Positions 47,422 to 48,653 of a DNA stretch of 48,653 bases are shown one piece after another; position 1 is the first letter of the stretch, and each line of letters starts with the position of its first letter. This DNA comes from Nitrobacter winogradskyi (lineage in GTDB: Bacteria > Pseudomonadota > Alphaproteobacteria > Rhizobiales > Xanthobacteraceae). The notes beneath the pieces are model-generated. The model was not told the origin of the DNA, searched no databases, and saw nothing but the letters and a program-made list of their open reading frames with translations. Where the stretch lies: contig NZ_BJNF01000068.1 in the NCBI RefSeq assembly GCF_006539545.1, positions 1 to 48,653 of the forward strand. Reading direction: 5' to 3'. Position numbers and translations under genes: made by a program.

Positions 47422-48609
47422 TTACTGAAGCACCTCGAACAGGCCCGCCGCGCCCATGCCGCCGCCGACGCACATGGTGACCACGACATATTTCGCTTTG
47501 CGCCGGCGTCCCTCGATCAGGGCATGACCAGCAAGGCGCGCGCCCGACATCCCGTAGGGATGACCGACCGCGATCGCTCCGCCGTCGACGTTGAGTTTTT
47601 CGGGATCGATGCCCAGCCTGTCGCGGCAATAGATCACCTGCACCGCGAACGCTTCGTTCAGCTCCCAAAGATCGATGTCCTCCACCGTGAGGCCGTGCCG
47701 TTTCAGAAGGCGCGGCACCGCGAAAACCGGGCCGATGCCCATTTCATCGGGCTCGCAGCCGGCTGAGACGAAACCGCGGAAGATGCCGAGCGGATTCAGG
47801 CCGCGCCTCGACGCCTCCTTGTCACTCATGATCACGCTCGCGCTGGCGCCATCCGACAGCTGGCTGGCATTGCCTGCGGTGATGGTGCAGCCCTCGCCGC
47901 GAACCGGCTTGAGCCCGGCGAGACCTTCAGCCGTCGTATCAGGGCGCGGACCTTCGTCCTGCGACAGCGTCACGTCCCTGAACGTGACGTTCCCGGTTTC
48001 CTTGTCGACGATCGCCATTCTTGTGGAGAGCGGCGCCAGCTCGTCCTTGAATCGGCCGCCCTGCTGCGCGGCGGCGGTGCGGCGCTGGCTTTCGAGCGCA
48101 TATTCGTCCTGCGCCTGGCGCGAGATGCCGTAGCGCTTCGCGACCACTTCCGCGGTGTCGATCATGGGCATGTAGACCTCGCGCTTTATCTCCAGAAGCG
48201 CCGGATCCTCCGCATGAAAGGTATTGGCGTGCTCGTTCTGCACCAGGCTGATCGATTCGCCGCCGCCGCCGACCGCGATTGTGACGCCGTCGAACAGGAC
48301 AGAACGCGCGGCCAGCGCGATCGCCTGAAGACCCGAGGCGCACTGGCGGTCGATGGTGGCGCCGGAGACGGTCACGGGGAGCCCGGCGCGAAGCAGCGCC
48401 TTGCGGGCGATGTTGCCGCCGGTGGCGCCCTGCTGCATGGCCACGCCCATCACCACGTCCTCGATCTCCTGCGGATCCACCCCGGCGCGGACAACGGCTT
48501 CTGCGATGGCATGGCCGAGCAGGGTCGCTCCTTCAGTGGCGTTGAGGACACCCCGATAGGCCTTGCCGATCGGCGTGCGGGCGGTGGAGACAATCACGGC
48601 TTCGGTCAT
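47422..48609 (-). CDS. Acetyl-CoA acetyltransferase / thiolase family protein
   Basis: A 395-residue thiolase. The first active-site cysteine is in DRQCASG at residue 90, the histidine in [17 protein letters not shown] near residue 350, and the second cysteine in [14 protein letters not shown] near residue 382. It could act either as a degradative 3-ketoacyl-CoA thiolase or as a biosynthetic acetyl-CoA acetyltransferase; sequence alone does not decide, and no fad or phb genes lie in the window. It is complete, with the gene start 44 bases before the window end. Confidence 0.95.
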   Translation of the reverse strand: MTEAVIVSTARTPIGKAYRGVLNATEGATLLGHAIAEAVVRAGVDPQEIEDVVMGVAMQQGATGGNIARKALLRAGLPVTVSGATIDRQCASGLQAIALAARSVLFDGVTIAVGGGGESISLVQNEHANTFHAEDPALLEIKREVYMPMIDTAEVVAKRYGISRQAQDEYALESQRRTAAAQQGGRFKDELAPLSTRMAIVDKETGNVTFRDVTLSQDEGPRPDTTAEGLAGLKPVRGEGCTITAGNASQLSDGASASVIMSDKEASRRGLNPLGIFRGFVSAGCEPDEMGIGPVFAVPRLLKRHGLTVEDIDLWELNEAFAVQVIYCRDRLGIDPEKLNVDGGAIAVGHPYGMSGARLAGHALIEGRRRKAKYVVVTMCVGGGMGAAGLFEVLQ

Positions 48610-48653
48610 CGGCGGCCTCCTGGTAAAATCCGGGGTTCATTCTGATCTAGAGC

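Overview
This is a GC-rich window (low 60s percent by eye) from an alphaproteobacterium, most likely of the Bradyrhizobiaceae (Nitrobacter, Bradyrhizobium or Rhodopseudomonas relatives). The family-level call rests on gene order (DUF2794, DUF1223, acnA, ccmABCDG; ispZ-ftsY; cycM/kdsB-pheA), the protein families, and dispersed palindromic repeats of a kind common in these genomes. The genus is an inference. The window is chromosomal and mostly core genome. I see no insertion sequence, prophage, CRISPR array, tRNA or rRNA.

Layout. 1-9995: DUF2794 and DUF1223 genes flanking a structured, terminator-ended RNA locus that I read as a probable 6S RNA; aconitase (acnA); the cytochrome c maturation operon ccmA-B-C-D-G; a secreted helix-hairpin-helix protein; then ispZ/yciB and ftsY on the minus strand. 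10053-13761: a pseudouridine synthase and three translation or cold-shock genes (DEAD-box helicase, an IF-1 with a basic tail, a CspA-type protein). 14032-26457: a complete-looking tad (Flp pilus) locus. On the minus strand it has two TadE/TadG-type minor pilins, a stand-alone CpaC-N-terminal-like protein and a TadD-like TPR lipoprotein. On the plus strand it has flp, a tiny membrane peptide, cpaA, cpaB, cpaC, cpaD, cpaE, cpaF, tadB and tadC. The secretin gene cpaC carries an apparent 1-nt deletion near 18665 that splits it into two frames. 26593-28813: an M17 aminopeptidase and an NlpC/P60 hydrolase, overlapping, probably for cell-wall peptide turnover. 28940-36697: a Yej-type peptide ABC importer with two tandem binding proteins, two permeases and a double ATPase. 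37114-39500: membrane cytochrome c (cycM) divergent from kdsB-pheA. 39829-45104: metF and B12-dependent metH, the last two steps of methionine synthesis, followed by an orphan PAS protein. 45151-48609: glycerol kinase, a lysine/aspartate-rich secreted protein and a thiolase.

Working together. The ccm operon provides haem export and apocytochrome reduction needed by c-type cytochromes such as CycM. The tad genes encode a pilin, prepilin peptidase, secretin, ATPase and platform needed for one adhesive pilus machine; TTAA-rich CtrA-like sites lie at three of its promoters. metF supplies 5-methyl-THF to metH, and a hairpin-rich leader precedes metF. Three families of dispersed intergenic repeats (A, B, C) occur at several gene boundaries, and one family A copy and one family B copy carry internal insertions.

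The most noteworthy points are the broken secretin gene in an otherwise intact tad locus, the 6S-like RNA, the structured metF leader, the modular repeats, and the stand-alone CpaC-N-like gene. I found no convincing evidence for a wholly new multi-gene system.
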